Numbered from the stretch's first letter, positions 45,101 through 56,566 are shown. The stretch is 64,000 nucleotides of DNA from Neocallimastix lanati (nom. inval.) (GCA_016946835.1 JACVTC010000006.1:572501-636500); one strand, 5' to 3'. Program-made: numbers and translations. The notes: generated by a model from the sequence alone, not told the origin.

Positions 45101-47058
45101 ATATTAACAATAAATCAATCATTAATAATGTTCCTGTCTTAAATAATAATTCTAATATTAACAATAAATCAATCATTAAAGATGTTCCTATTTTAAATAA
45201 TAATTCCAATATTAACAATAAATCAATAATTAATGATGTTCCTATTTTAAATAATAATTCTAATATTAACAATAAATCAATCATTAAAGATATTCCAATT
45301 TTAAATAATAATTTCAATATTAACAATAAATCAATCATTAAAGATGTTCCTATTTTAAATAATAATTCTTATATTAACAATAAATCAATCATTAATGATG
45401 TTCCTATTTTAAATAATAATTCTAATATTAACAATAAATCAATCATTAAAGATGTTCCTATTTTAAATTATAATTCTAATATTAACAATAAATCAATAAT
45501 TAATAATGTTCCTGTCTTAAATAATAATTCTAATAATAACAATAAATCAATCATTAATAATGTTCCTATTTTAAATAATAATTCTAATATTAACAATAAA
45601 TCAATCATTAATAATGTTCCTATCTTAAATAATAATTCTAATATTAACAATAAATCAATAATTAATAATGTTCCTATCTTAAATAATAATTCTAATAATA
45701 ACAATGAATCAATCATTAATGATGTTCCAGTTTTAGCAAATGATTCTAAAGTTAACAATGAATCAAGTATTAATGCAGTTCCTATTTTAACAAATGATTC
45801 TAAAGTTAACAATGAATCCAGTATTAATGATGTTCCTATATTAAATAATAATTCTAATATTAACAATAAATCAATCATTAATGATGTTCCTGTCTTAAAT
45901 AATAATTCTAATACTAACAATGAATCAATCATTAATAATGTTCATGTTTTAACAAAAGATTCTAATGATAACAATAAATCAATCGTTAATAATGTTCCTA
46001 TCTTAAATAATAATTCTAATAATAACAATGAATCAATCATTAATGATGTTCCAGTTTTAACAAATGATTTTAATATTAATAATGGATCAATAATTAATGA
46101 TGTTCCAATTTTAGTAAATGATTCTAAAGTTAACAATGAATCAAGTATTAATGCAGTTCCTATTTTAACAAATGATTCTAAAGTTAACAATGAATCCAGT
46201 ATTAATGATATTCCTATATTAAATAATAATTCTAATACTAACAATAAATCAAGTATTAATAATGTTCCTCCTCTAACAAATGATTCTCTTATTAATAATA
46301 AATCAAATATTAATGATAGTTTTAATATAAGTGATGACATTAATAATAATCCAAATTTAAATAATGAGAATTACAAAATATTAAATATGAACAATAATTT
46401 TAATTTTAATGATAGTTTTGAAATTAATGATAATTTTAATATTAACAATATAACCGATATAAGCAATATGTCTGATATTAGTGATATCAGTGATATTTTA
46501 ATGATAAATGAAACTATTAATATTAATGATACCTCTATATATAATAATAAAAATAAAGATAATTTTAATAATATTAATATAACGAATAGTTCAAATATAA
46601 ATAATAATATTAATTTAAACAATAATATCACCATTAATGAAAGTTCAAGTTACGATGATTCATTGACATATAATAGTTTTGATATAAATAGTATTTCTTA
46701 CATCAGTAATATGTCGGATATGAGCGACATTTCTGTTATTAATAATAGTTTTATTTCTACCTATGATAGCATTAATAAAAATAGTGATTCTAATAATCTT
46801 GTCCATAGTGATGGAAATGATATTATTAATCCTATTCATAATGATAGAAATGATGATATTAATTCTTTCAACAACAACAATAATAATAATAATAATAATA
46901 ATACTATCAGTGATAATAACAATAATCTTATCCGTAATGATGAAAATAATAATGATAATACTATCAGTGATAATAACAATAATCTTATCCGTAATGATGA
47001 AAATAATAATAATAATACTATCAGTGATAATAACAATAATCTTATCCGTAATGATGAA

Positions 47059-47090
<32 letters not shown>

Positions 47091-47775
47091 TATTAATACT
47101 ATCAGTGACAATAACAATAATCTTATCCGTAATGATGAAAATAATCATAATAATAATAATCCTATTAGCAATGATAAAAGTAATTGTATAGATAATGAAA
47201 ATAATAGCATTAATAGCGGTAATCCTATTAATATAAAAACTAATATACCCAAATCTGATAATATTACAAATAAAAATGTTGAAAATAATAGTAATAAAAA
47301 TGAAGTTTCAGATTTAACTAATTTAAATTTAAATATAAAATATAATTTACGAAGTAAAACTTCTACAAGCATATTAATTATAAATGATGATGATGATAAT
47401 GGTAACGATGATAGTAACGATGATGATGATGATGATATAAATTCAAATATTTATACTAATATTAGTCTTTTCAATAGTAAACCAATTAGTGATACTTCTG
47501 ATAATAATAACTTTGAGAAAGATGAAAGCCCAGAACAAATTAAATCTAGAAATGAATATAATATTATAAGTATTAATGATAGTATTAATGATAGTAATAA
47601 TACATTAACTAACGAAAAAGATGAAAAAACGAATTTCAATACAGAAAATCGTAATTCAGGTAAAAAAATCAAAAGAAGAAAAAGAATTACAAGAAGTAAT
47701 CGGAAAAAAATGAGCTCTAATAAAAGAAAAAGAAATTCTAATAAAAAAGAAGAAATTATTATTATTGATGATTAA
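39114..47775 (+). CDS. Giant Asn-rich repeat protein with multiple SIM-like motifs (about 2,797 aa)
   Basis: Unrecognised. Exon 1 is 39114-39171 (MKERLIENVTKRKNGNWKR, phase 1). An intron runs 39172-39439 (GTAACA...AAAAAG). Exon 2, 39440-47775, is open for 8.3 kb and ends TAA. The sequence is dominated by Asn with Ile, Ser, Asp and Lys. One less biased N-terminal segment, YDCCFDQLILSNSGINLVLK then NEAFLKLCNNIIANKY (about 39910-40020), may be a small folded domain. Hydrophobic-acidic motifs: DIIIIDLDE (39526), LIIIDESED (40318), DIIVIDEE (41407), VIEIIEIDEED (41671), SILIINDDDD (47368) and the terminal EEIIIIDD (47749). Basic clusters such as KKIKKRKNN and RRKRITRSNRKK suggest nuclear import. 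Residues encoded at 43.83-46.31 kb are 18-residue repeats. No signal peptide or membrane segment. Function unknown; a low-complexity nuclear scaffold is plausible. Confidence 0.88.
43830..46310 (+). repeat. 54-bp coding tandem repeat (18-residue units, about 46)
   Basis: In-frame units of consensus NNKSIINNVPILNNNSNI. Variants such as NVHALTNDSNGN and DVPILNNNSN recur in blocks, which shows duplication of multi-unit segments. The ends are more degenerate (for example NESSINAVPILTNDSKV near 45.75 and 46.15 kb) than the centre, as expected of unequal exchange. Reverse-strand frames through it give long spurious Leu/Ile-rich ORFs. Confidence 0.97.
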
Positions 47776-48121
47776 TAATTAAAATTTTTTTTTTTTATTT
47801 TTCAAAAAAAAAAAAAAAATAATCTAAATGAATTCTTAATGATACCCATAAAAAATTAAGATTTCAAATTATATATATAATAGAGATAAAAAAAAAATAA
47901 ATAGTAAATATAAATATAAATAAAATGTTTTTATTTATTTTTTATTTATTTAATTTGTGACTATGTATTGTAAATTATTAAATTATTGTAAATAAGACCA
48001 CCGCCGTAAATAGTATAATACAATAAAATATTTATATATATTAATGATAATATAATGATACAAGTATAAAAAATATATATATATATATTTTTACAAAATT
48101 ATGATTAATAATTATGAGCAG

Positions 48122-48152
<31 letters not shown>

Positions 48153-48516
48153 CTTTATTTAATTTTTAATAATATAATAATATAAATTCAACAAATATTT
48201 TTATCAAAATATTCACATAAAAAGATCTTAATTTTATTATATAATTTAATTTAATTGAAAATTTAATAAATTAAAAATAAATAAAAAAAAATAAAAAAAA
48301 AAAAAAAAAAAATAATAATAATAATAAAAAAAAAATCTTAAAATATCAAAAATATATATATATATTAAATAAATTTATGTTATTTATATTTAATTTTATA
48401 ATTATTTTAAAAATCATGATTATGTATAAGTTAATAGATAAATTTATTAATAGATAAATTTATTGACTTAAAAATTATTATTAAGTTTATAATAAATTAA
48501 AGTCTTTAACTAATAA
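47776..48516. other. AT-rich 3' flank of the giant gene
   Basis: Homopolymers and TA runs; no gene. Confidence 0.6.
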
Positions 48517-48717
48517 TTACCAACATTTACGGTATCTTGAGTGGCATCTAGAATCACAGTAGGCACAATATCCATATTTACTACAATAATTATTACGTTT
48601 TAAACATGTATATTCCATCTTTCTTAGTGCCACACTTATCACTAGACAATATAGTTGGAATAGTTTTTTTTTTTTTTTTTTTTTTTTTTCTGTTTTTCTT
48701 CCATTTTGCCTTCTCAT
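48517..48717 (-). pseudogene. Hevein-like (CBM18) chitin-binding domain remnant
   Basis: On the minus strand, one frame gives SSDKCGTKKDG and the next gives CLKRNNYCSKYGYCAYCDSR ending CHSRYRKCW. Together these follow the hevein pattern of Cys-Gly ... Cys ... CCSxxGxCG ... YC ... C, with one Cys of the CC pair replaced by Tyr and a frameshift between halves. An A-tract expansion near 48666-48689 precedes it. The frame ends at TGTTG followed by GTAATTATTAG, which resembles the splice donors used elsewhere, so this may be one exon of a longer former gene. CBM18 modules bind chitin and are common on secreted fungal proteins. Confidence 0.55.
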
Positions 48718-48737
48718 GTCGTCATATATTGTAAATA

Positions 48738-48795
48738 TTGTGTTTTATAAACTTTTTTTTTTTTTTTTTTTTAATATCTTTTTTTAAAGATGATT
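48738..48795. repeat. Upstream block shared with 54.14-54.22 kb
   Basis: GTGTTTTATAAAC followed by a T-run and AATATCTTTTTTTAAAGATG. The same order is found at about 54146-54213, upstream of the ricin-type remnant. Confidence 0.75.
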
Positions 48796-48799
48796 TTTT

Positions 48800-48937
48800 T
48801 TCTAAAATGTTTGGAGCTACAAAAAGGAATAGTTATAAAGTTTTATAATTTACAGATTTCAAAAATATTATCCTAAAAGATTTTATTTTAAAGTTTTTTT
48901 TAGGACTTCAAAAGAAAATGATTAACAATTTTGGCAA

Positions 48938-48988
<51 letters not shown>

Positions 48989-49560
48989 TAATTTAAAAGC
49001 TTTTATAAATTAAACAATTATTAAATTAAATTTTTATAAATTTCTAAACACTATTGAAAGAAAAGTAGTTTTACAATATTAAATTTATTGAAATTAATTA
49101 ACAATCCTTTAGTAATCCGTAAATTAAATATATTTTAAAATAAAATCTTGTGATAAAAACTTTAGGTGTAATATTAACAAAAATTATATTTATAATAACT
49201 TATTTGATATAATATCATTTAAATATATCTTTTATAAAGTTCATGAATGTGCTATAACCAATGAAATGACTTTCGTATTAATAATTGTGTCATACTTTAT
49301 AAACTATTAAATTTTATGATTCACTAAAATCATGTTAATACAAATACAACTTTCTATTTTGATATTAATCTTATTTCTAAAAAACAAATTAATATGCCTA
49401 TCTTGGTATTCTATTTAATGATTTATCAAACCAAAAACATTTAATTTAAACAACAAACTAAATTAAATTTTAAATTCATATTTTCTTTTTTAACCAATAG
49501 ATTTATTCCATTTAATCTTAAGAAACTTTTAATCTACCATATATTAAGTACAATAATGTA
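48800..49560. other. Low-information AT-rich region
   Basis: Contains a T-tract of about 45 at 48942-48987. No convincing coding segment. Confidence 0.5.
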
Positions 49561-49599
49561 GTATATTTTTATATTGCCCCTCTATTAGAATCTAATAAA

Positions 49600-50640
49600 G
49601 TTAATACAAATAAAGCTCAAACTATCCTTAACCAAGGAATATGTATTAGAATTTTGGTTTCAAAAGTCAAAATTTCAATATTAGTATATAGAGTATATCA
49701 AAAGCTCTGGTTATTATTTCTTTGTCAGGTATCTGTGTTATTGCTTAAAAATTTTATTTTTTAAAAAAAAATTGAAAATTTCTTCTTGTATTATCACTTG
49801 TATGGTCAATAATATTCTTGTTCTATCTTATTATTCATGAAAAAAATTTACTTCTTTATCATGTTTATTTGGAGCCTACTGAGTCTAAACCATCGAATAT
49901 AGAGTTTTATTGATCAACGGTAAATTTTATTTGTTTTATAGAATTACCTGGATTCGTATCTTCAATAGCTGAACTTTCAATATCATTCCTATATCATAAA
50001 GCTTTACATATATTTTTAATTTTTTTACCATCAAATATAAATATTTTTTCTATGTTACCTTCAAATAAACCTATAGGATATTGAGAGCCATCTTTTCGTT
50101 AATTGATAAAACACATCAAAATTTCTAAGAAGTTTTTGTCCTCTTTGACTACCTTTCTTCAATGGGGATTAGTTAATATATTAAAATTTTTTAACTGCAT
50201 TTTGATCATCACCATCTAAAAATAATTGAAAATATTTATTTTACAGTTTCTATTGTTAGGTTGTATAATTCTTCATACGTAATTTCTCGACAAAAATATG
50301 TTTACCTAAGTTCTTCATTTCTTAGTGTCGGAAATATATATATCTTTTCCTGTTACATAAATCTTATTTCTAATATCAATACTATTAATATCATAAATTG
50401 GACTTTTTTACTTTTTTATTTTTATTAAAAAGGACAATCCATAATATAAGGATTATATCTATTAATATCAAAGGGAAAAATCATTAATTTCATTGGTGTT
50501 TAATTGATGATTTAATAATAATACATCTAGTAAAGATATTTCTTCATATCAATGATTATGATATCCACATTAAGAAAAAGAGAAAAACACATTAAATATT
50601 ATATAATTTAATAATTTCAAATTTTTAAATGAAGAGAATG
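49600..50640 (-). pseudogene. Unidentified decayed protein gene (minus strand)
   Basis: Composition is less AT-rich than spacers, and protein-like stretches appear in shifting frames: YFCREITYEELYNLTIETVK (about 50228-50290), LFLDGDDQNAVKKF, GSQYPIGLFEGNIEKIFIFD (about 50020-50090), then SSAIEDTNPGNSIKQIKF. Several stops (TAA, TGA) lie between. I do not recognise the family. It could be an old relative of the helical secreted genes nearby. Confidence 0.4.
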
Positions 50641-50643
50641 ATT

Positions 50644-52720
50644 ATTTTTAGAAAAACTATCTAAATCCAAATATGTTGTTTTTACACTTAACAGTATATT
50701 CCAAGACAATCGTTGTCGTAGTGTAAAATTATTAAACTATTTATCAGACAATTTTTCCGATATTAGTAATAATTATTATAATTGTGAAGATTTTAACATT
50801 CTATTATTTTTTCCTTTTGATATTGTAAAAAAAATATAAAAATAAATTTTTTAAACCAAATATTTTATATGTAACTTGTAATGATAAATTTTCAGAAGAA
50901 TTTATTAATATCGTATTTACTGATTAGGGTATTAAATCATTTCTTGAATTAAAGCATAATTATTCTTGGTGTAGTAATATTTTTGATAGATACAATTTTA
51001 AGTAGAGTTATAAATTTAATTATAAAATAATAAATAAAAATGAAAATAAAAACAAAAAATATATAAGGTTATTATGGCAAAATATAAGGAATAACAAACC
51101 GATTTATAACTTAGCTGAAGAATTTATTAAATTAAAAGAACCTAAAAAATATAATACTTTAAATATGATCTTTTAGATTTTTATCGTTAAATAGATGAAA
51201 ATGTTGATAATGATTATTTAAATAAGTTTAATTTTGTTAATAATTATTTATTAAATAACGATGAATTAAATAAAATATTGGACGATCCAATGTATATTTT
51301 TAATTCGAAATTCTATACTACTAGTGAAATGGAACGTATTATTACATAATAATTAAAATAAACATTTAATACAATTTTTATTAGAAAATAATAGATATTT
51401 AGAATTGATGAAAAATAAAATAACATATTATATATGGGAAAAAAAACCTTATGATGAAGATGATATGTATGCTAAAGATTACAATTTCCAATTACTTAAA
51501 AATACACCAAATCCTATTTTTAATAATTATATATACTAAACTATTTAAATAAAGAAATGAATTATATTAAAATAAAATATAATGAGTTTATTTCAGAAAT
51601 AATATAAAATGATCTATTATCCGAATTATTTAAGGTTTAAAAAATATTAATAAATAATTGAAATGAAGTCAATTGTATTGCTAACTTTTATTCTATTCAT
51701 TAGAATTCATTAGAATTACTTTAACAAATAAAGCTAAAGAATTTTGCCTTTATAATTCAGAAGGGGTAATAAAAATTTATGACCCCATCTCATATATATT
51801 GATGATAAAGGAAATACGGTATATCCAGAAACCATTGAAGAATATGCTAAATACTTACGACCAACTTGGTATGGTGTTTCATTTTATGGTAATAACACAA
51901 ATAATACAATTGTTAATAGTATGGGAATGTATTTTGATATATTCAAATCTAAAATTCAAAAAAAAAAGGGAAGTAGAAAATATGAATGGAGAAAAGGAAG
52001 TAAAAAATTTCTTTAGAGGGAATAATACATTATTAGATTCAGACTATAAAAAAATTATCAGAGGAATATATTAATAGTATATATGATAAATTACAAAAAT
52101 TCAAAGAAACGTTGTATTCTATTAAGGAGTATCAATCCAGGATTCAATCCTTATCACAAAAATATAGTCATTTAAGTATGGATGATGATAGAGCTATTGC
52201 TTAAATTGTAAAATAAGATTATGTTAGAGCTAATATTAATAAATATAATAAAAGGAAACAATCTAACAAATAATGATTTTAAGTATGAATCAAATCTTAA
52301 AAAAAAAAGAGTAGTCAAAGAATTAGAAGTAGCTATCGCTGGTGTTGTAATTGCAGGATTGTCATTTGTAGGTAGTACTGCAACAAATTTATGGCAAGGT
52401 TAAGAAGCACATCAAGCTAATAATATTCAAGAAGATATTATGGCACAAAAAAAATAATTAGCAGATTTAACTTATAATCAAACAGACTATTGGAGTTTAA
52501 GAAGTGAAAACCAAACTGATTTTTAGAGTTTAAGAAGTAAGGACCAAACCGATTTTTGGGGTTTAAGGAATGAAAATCAAACAGACTTCTGGAATTTAAG
52601 AAATAAAAATCAGACAGATTACCAGGGAGTAAGAAATAAACAAACACAATATAATTTAGCTAATTTTGATTTTAATATACAAGATTATATTATTCTATAA
52701 AATAATTGTAATAAGTAAAA
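50644..52720 (+). pseudogene. Unidentified decayed protein(s) with many in-frame TAA/TAG and a C-terminal 10-residue repeat
   Basis: Protein-like segments across frames: KYVVFTLNSIFQDNRCRSVK, NDKFSEEFINIVFTD (TAG) GIKSFLELKHNYSW, NTLNYDLLDFYR-like text with TAA, MYAKDYNFQLLKNTPNPIFN, then GNTVYPETIEEYAKYLRPTW and YGVSFYGNNTNNTIV. The last part (52100-52700) is helical with one hydrophobic segment, VAIAGVVIAGLSFVGS, then five to six copies of NQTDFW(S/G/N)LRN. At least fourteen in-frame stops are TAA or TAG and about one is TGA. Several stand where Gln fits the context: AIA*IVK*DYV, WQG*EAHQA, AQKK*LADL. Product unknown. Confidence 0.5.
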
Positions 52721-53120
52721 AAATTAAAATAGAAATATTAAATTTAATAATGAAATTAAAAAAAAAAAAAAAAAAAAAAAATTAAATCAATATAATAATA
52801 CTATATTAAAAAAATTAAATTAGATATTTTAGACAATAAATATCTTTTAGAAAAAAGTTTTTTATTTTAAAATTATAATTAATATCATTATTATTTTTTT
52901 ATTTTAAAATAAAAATATTTATTCCAAATAAGTTTTATTTTTTAAAAAAAAATATAAATTTAAATTTTTAAAAAGACTTTCATTATTTTCGTGTTTCATA
53001 TTAATTTTGATTTATTCAATTTTTCTTCAAATTAGTTTTTTTTTTTTTATTTTTATAATTTTATATATTTATTTATTTATTTTGACTTTTATAAAAATAT
53101 TTTTATAAATTTATTAAGTA
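52721..53120. other. AT-rich spacer
   Basis: Homopolymers only; nothing recognised. Confidence 0.6.
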
Positions 53121-53158
53121 ATAGTCCAAAAATACTATATCTAAAATATCTATGGAAT

Positions 53159-53720
53159 CTATAGGTTTGAATTTAGCATTATCCAAATCTGATCTTCATG
53201 AATTTCATCATCACAATTATAAAATTTTACCTTATTTCTTATTTTTGCAGTAACATTGATAGAAGAATTGATAGAATTTTCAAGACATAAACTATCTGAT
53301 AATTTACTAACGATAGTTCCATTATTTCTACGACAAAGTAAAATAGCATTTACATCACACTCACTCATCATTACTTTAGAATTATCATTATCAGAAATTC
53401 TTAAACATAAACCCAAACTACTTTTTCATTTGTAGAAAGTTCCCCCTTTAGTACTTATGAAAAGTGCCATAATACAGATAAGTATCAATGGTATGTTGTA
53501 ACTGTATTATGGCACTTTTCATAAATTAGAATTTCATCTTCATATTCAGGATCATATATAAACATTTCTTAGTATATTCATTGTATATCCAAATTAGTCT
53601 AGATGCTGGAATACGATTTATTGTTGTAGTAGTGGTAAAACAATAATTTTATTTAAGATAATTACGATAATAAATACTCCTAAAATCATTTAATTAATAA
53701 TTTTAAAAATCATTTTATAA
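53159..53720 (-). pseudogene. Ricin-type beta-trefoil (carbohydrate-binding) domain remnant
   Basis: The downstream half (53159-53405) reads LGLCLRISDNDNSKVMMSEC, LLCRRNNGTIVSK, SLCLENSIN and DEIHEDQIWIML. It has the QxW-type ending and CL...V...CD spacing of ricin B-type repeats. The upstream half (53500-53640) reads RIPASRLIWIYNEYTKKCLY and EYEDEILIYEKCHNT, another trefoil repeat, in other frames. A hydrophobic start (GVFIIVIILNKIIVLP) near 53.65-53.7 kb could be a signal peptide or anchor. A perfect 23-bp hairpin sits between the halves and shifts the frame. Only the sugar-binding fold is implied, not a toxin. Confidence 0.55.
53455..53524. repeat. Perfect 23-bp inverted repeat with 24-nt loop
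   Basis: TTATGAAAAGTGCCATAATA(CAG) at 53455-53477 is complementary to 53502-53524. It lies inside the ricin-type remnant. One arm continues the coding homology; the other looks like an inserted inverted copy. Confidence 0.97.
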
Positions 53721-54213
53721 GCACAATTAAATATTAGATTTTAAATTTAAGACAGAATAGGAGATTTTATTCATTATAAAATCTTTATATTATTTAAAAT
53801 ATAAATAGTATTGTTCTACTATGTTACTATATGAAATACGCTTTCAATATATTAATTATTTTATGTTAAGCTATATTAAAATAGTATAAAAATATTATTT
53901 AATATTTATGAATTTTTATCATAAAATAAAGTTGAACAAAATATTAACTTATTCAATATATTTTATCTAGTTTTAAAAAAATATCTTTTTTTTTTTTTTT
54001 TTTTTTTTTTTATAAAGATATTTTATTAATTTTTAACTTCTATTTATATAAATATTACATAAATATTATATATAATAAGTATATAGTATAATATTACATG
54101 TAATAGATTTTTTATTTTTATTTATTAAGCTTTTTTATTATAATTGTGTTTTATAAACTTTTTTTTTAATTTGAGGATTATTTAATTTTTTTTTAATATC
54201 TTTTTTTAAAGAT

Positions 54214-54244
<31 letters not shown>

Positions 54245-54780
54245 CAAAAGCACATCATCAATCAAGATGAATAATTTTAAAATCAAAATAATATAATTAA
54301 AATTTATTCTTACACAGATAAGATTGATATTTCATTTATTAAATAATAAATTCTAGAAGGTATAAACACTATTTATTTATTTATTTTTAATTTTTTAATA
54401 TTTATATATATATTATTATTTTGTTTAATTAATATTTTTTTTATATTTTTATTTTTTATATTTTTATTTTTTATATTTTTATTTTTTATATTTTTTATTT
54501 TTTATATTTTTATTTTTTATTTTTTATTTTTTATATTTTTATTTTTTATATTTTTATTTTTTATATTTTTATTTTTTATATTTTTATTTTTTATATTTTT
54601 ATTTTTTATATTTTTATTTTTTAATATTTCTATTTTTTTATTTTCCAATTTTTTTTATTAGACCTATTTTTATTATTAAATATTCTTTTTTATTTTTGTA
54701 ATTAATATTATATAGTAATGGTATAACATTATTTATTTTTATAGAAATAAAAACAACTATATATATTAATTCAATATTCC
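53721..54780. other. AT-rich spacer with shared upstream block and TTTTTTATA repeat
   Basis: The block at 54146-54213 repeats the one at 48738. An array of ATTTTTTATATTTTT (about 15-17 bp units) runs 54435-54625. No gene. Confidence 0.7.
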
Positions 54781-54799
54781 ATTAATTTGATATAGAAGA

Positions 54800-55745
54800 T
54801 ATATCAGATATGAATTACCACATTTGTTTTTCATCATGTCTATTACAACTACTTAGCCTTATTTCATATTGAGATAGGGATCATCATTATCATCAATACC
54901 GCTAAAGCATTTATTTACTGCTTTTTATAGATTTTGATGTTTTAAAATATAACATATTTCAAAATAACTTTTTCATCACATTCACCTAATGTAATTCTAT
55001 TTTTTAATAACTCTCATGTATAAATTATGTTTAGCTGCAGATATAAAACACGTATTACTACCAATCTTCTCAAAATACTATTTATATTTATTATGATCTA
55101 TTTTCTTTTCTATTAAACTTATTTCATAAGAATCATCTTGCTTGTAATATTTTTCATGAAATAAATATTTGTTATTATTAACATAAATATTATCATTTTT
55201 TATTTAAATTAATAGAAAATATCGGCTCATCATTTTGGTTATTTTTTAGTAATATCATATAATAAAATATTATGTTTATAAACCTTTCCGTATATTAAAT
55301 TTAGCCATTCATCTTCCTTGTAAAACATTGGTATTAATGAATAAATTGTATTGCATTCTGGAGTAAATATATTTAATGTTTTACAATTTAATCTTCCATA
55401 ATATTTGATTTTGATAGGTTTTCATAAGTATAGTTACTTTCTGTATCATTTTTCTTATAAATAGAAATGTAATCGAAATTTATAGTTCTCCACATAATAT
55501 GTTTAAATTTATCTCTTAATATTAATTCATCATAACAAGAAAATGCTACATGATATAGAGGATCAAAAGGTTCAACAAATGCTGTCTTTGATAACCATAA
55601 AGTTCTATGATATTGTTTTAATACTAAATTTCCAGATGGTTGTAAATAGAAAATATAGTTACCATTTGGAGACGTCAAAACTTCATTTTCAAATAAAGTT
55701 GTATTACAATCAAATATTAATTATCGAATTATATTTAACTTTAAT
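54800..55745 (-). pseudogene. Bulb-type (mannose-binding) lectin domain with trailing lectin-like remnants
   Basis: Read on the minus strand: NTTLFENEVLTSPNGNYIFY, LQPSGNLVLKQYHRTLWLSK (55570-55650), then FSCYDELILRDKFKHIMW. This is the B_lectin pattern of x-PDGNLVLY-x-LW repeats. It is open for 96 codons (55678-55388). Further left, broken frames give ECNTIYSLIPMFYKEDEW, YLFHEKYYKQDDSYEISL and FISAAKHNLYMRVIK, the last resembling a ricin-type repeat. So this was probably a secreted multidomain lectin-like protein, now decayed. No intact start is visible. Confidence 0.55.
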
Positions 55746-55812
55746 ATTTTTACTTATCTTATTATGTGAATCTTTAGTATATTATTATTCATACTGTAAA
55801 AGAATTATTTAA

Positions 55813-56458
55813 AACTTTTATTAAATTTATAATTTTTTAATAATATTTAAATTTAAATTATTTATTAGTTTTAAATATTTTATAAGTATTATTTAAATAT
55901 AATTCCTTGAATATATTATTGATTAAAAATTTGGAATTTTATATTCAATTCAACTTTTATTAAATATTAAAGTTATAATTTTTTGTTTTAAAAAAAATAT
56001 AAATAATATTAGTTTTTATATATATTATTTTTTTTTAAATTATTATATAATATTATTATATTACTAATCAATTATAAATATTCTTTTATATAATATGAAA
56101 TGACTTTAATAAAAGAAAGTATAAAAATAGTAATATAAATATGTTTATATTTGAATTATTTTTTAAAAAATAATAAAAATAGTAATAAAATTAATAGTTT
56201 ATAATGATTAGAAGTTTATACAAAAAAGATTTTGACATATATAATAAATTTGAATCGTTTTCTAATTTGTTTAAAATGAAAAATTAAATTAAAAATTTAA
56301 TAGTAAATAACTCATTAATGTATATAAATTTAATAGAAAATTTTTAAATTAAATAATAAATGTATTAAAATTTAATAGTAAATTTTTAAATTAAATAATT
56401 TATGTATTAAAAAGAATTAAAATTTAAAATGGAATGAAAGAATTTTGAAAGTTCGTAA
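55813..56458. other. AT-rich spacer upstream of the orphan ORF
   Basis: Contains a short duplication around TTAAATTAAATAATAAATGTATTAAAATT at 56340-56410. No gene. Confidence 0.6.
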
Positions 56459-56566
56459 CAACTTGTCAGGTCGATAAATTCTTCTAATAAGTCTAGTAAT
56501 TCAAGAATAGATTATTATCATCGTATCTTATCATCATCATGCAGTACAGATGTGATATTTCAAAGT

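Noticed and set aside
46763-47191. Plus-strand Ile/Val-rich ORF in the end of the giant gene
   Set aside because: Frame-shifted shadow of AAT/GAT codon runs in the real frame.
40068-47672. Many minus-strand ORFs across the giant gene (Leu/Ile-rich)
   Set aside because: Antisense shadows of Asn/Ile-rich codons; they mirror the 54-bp repeat.
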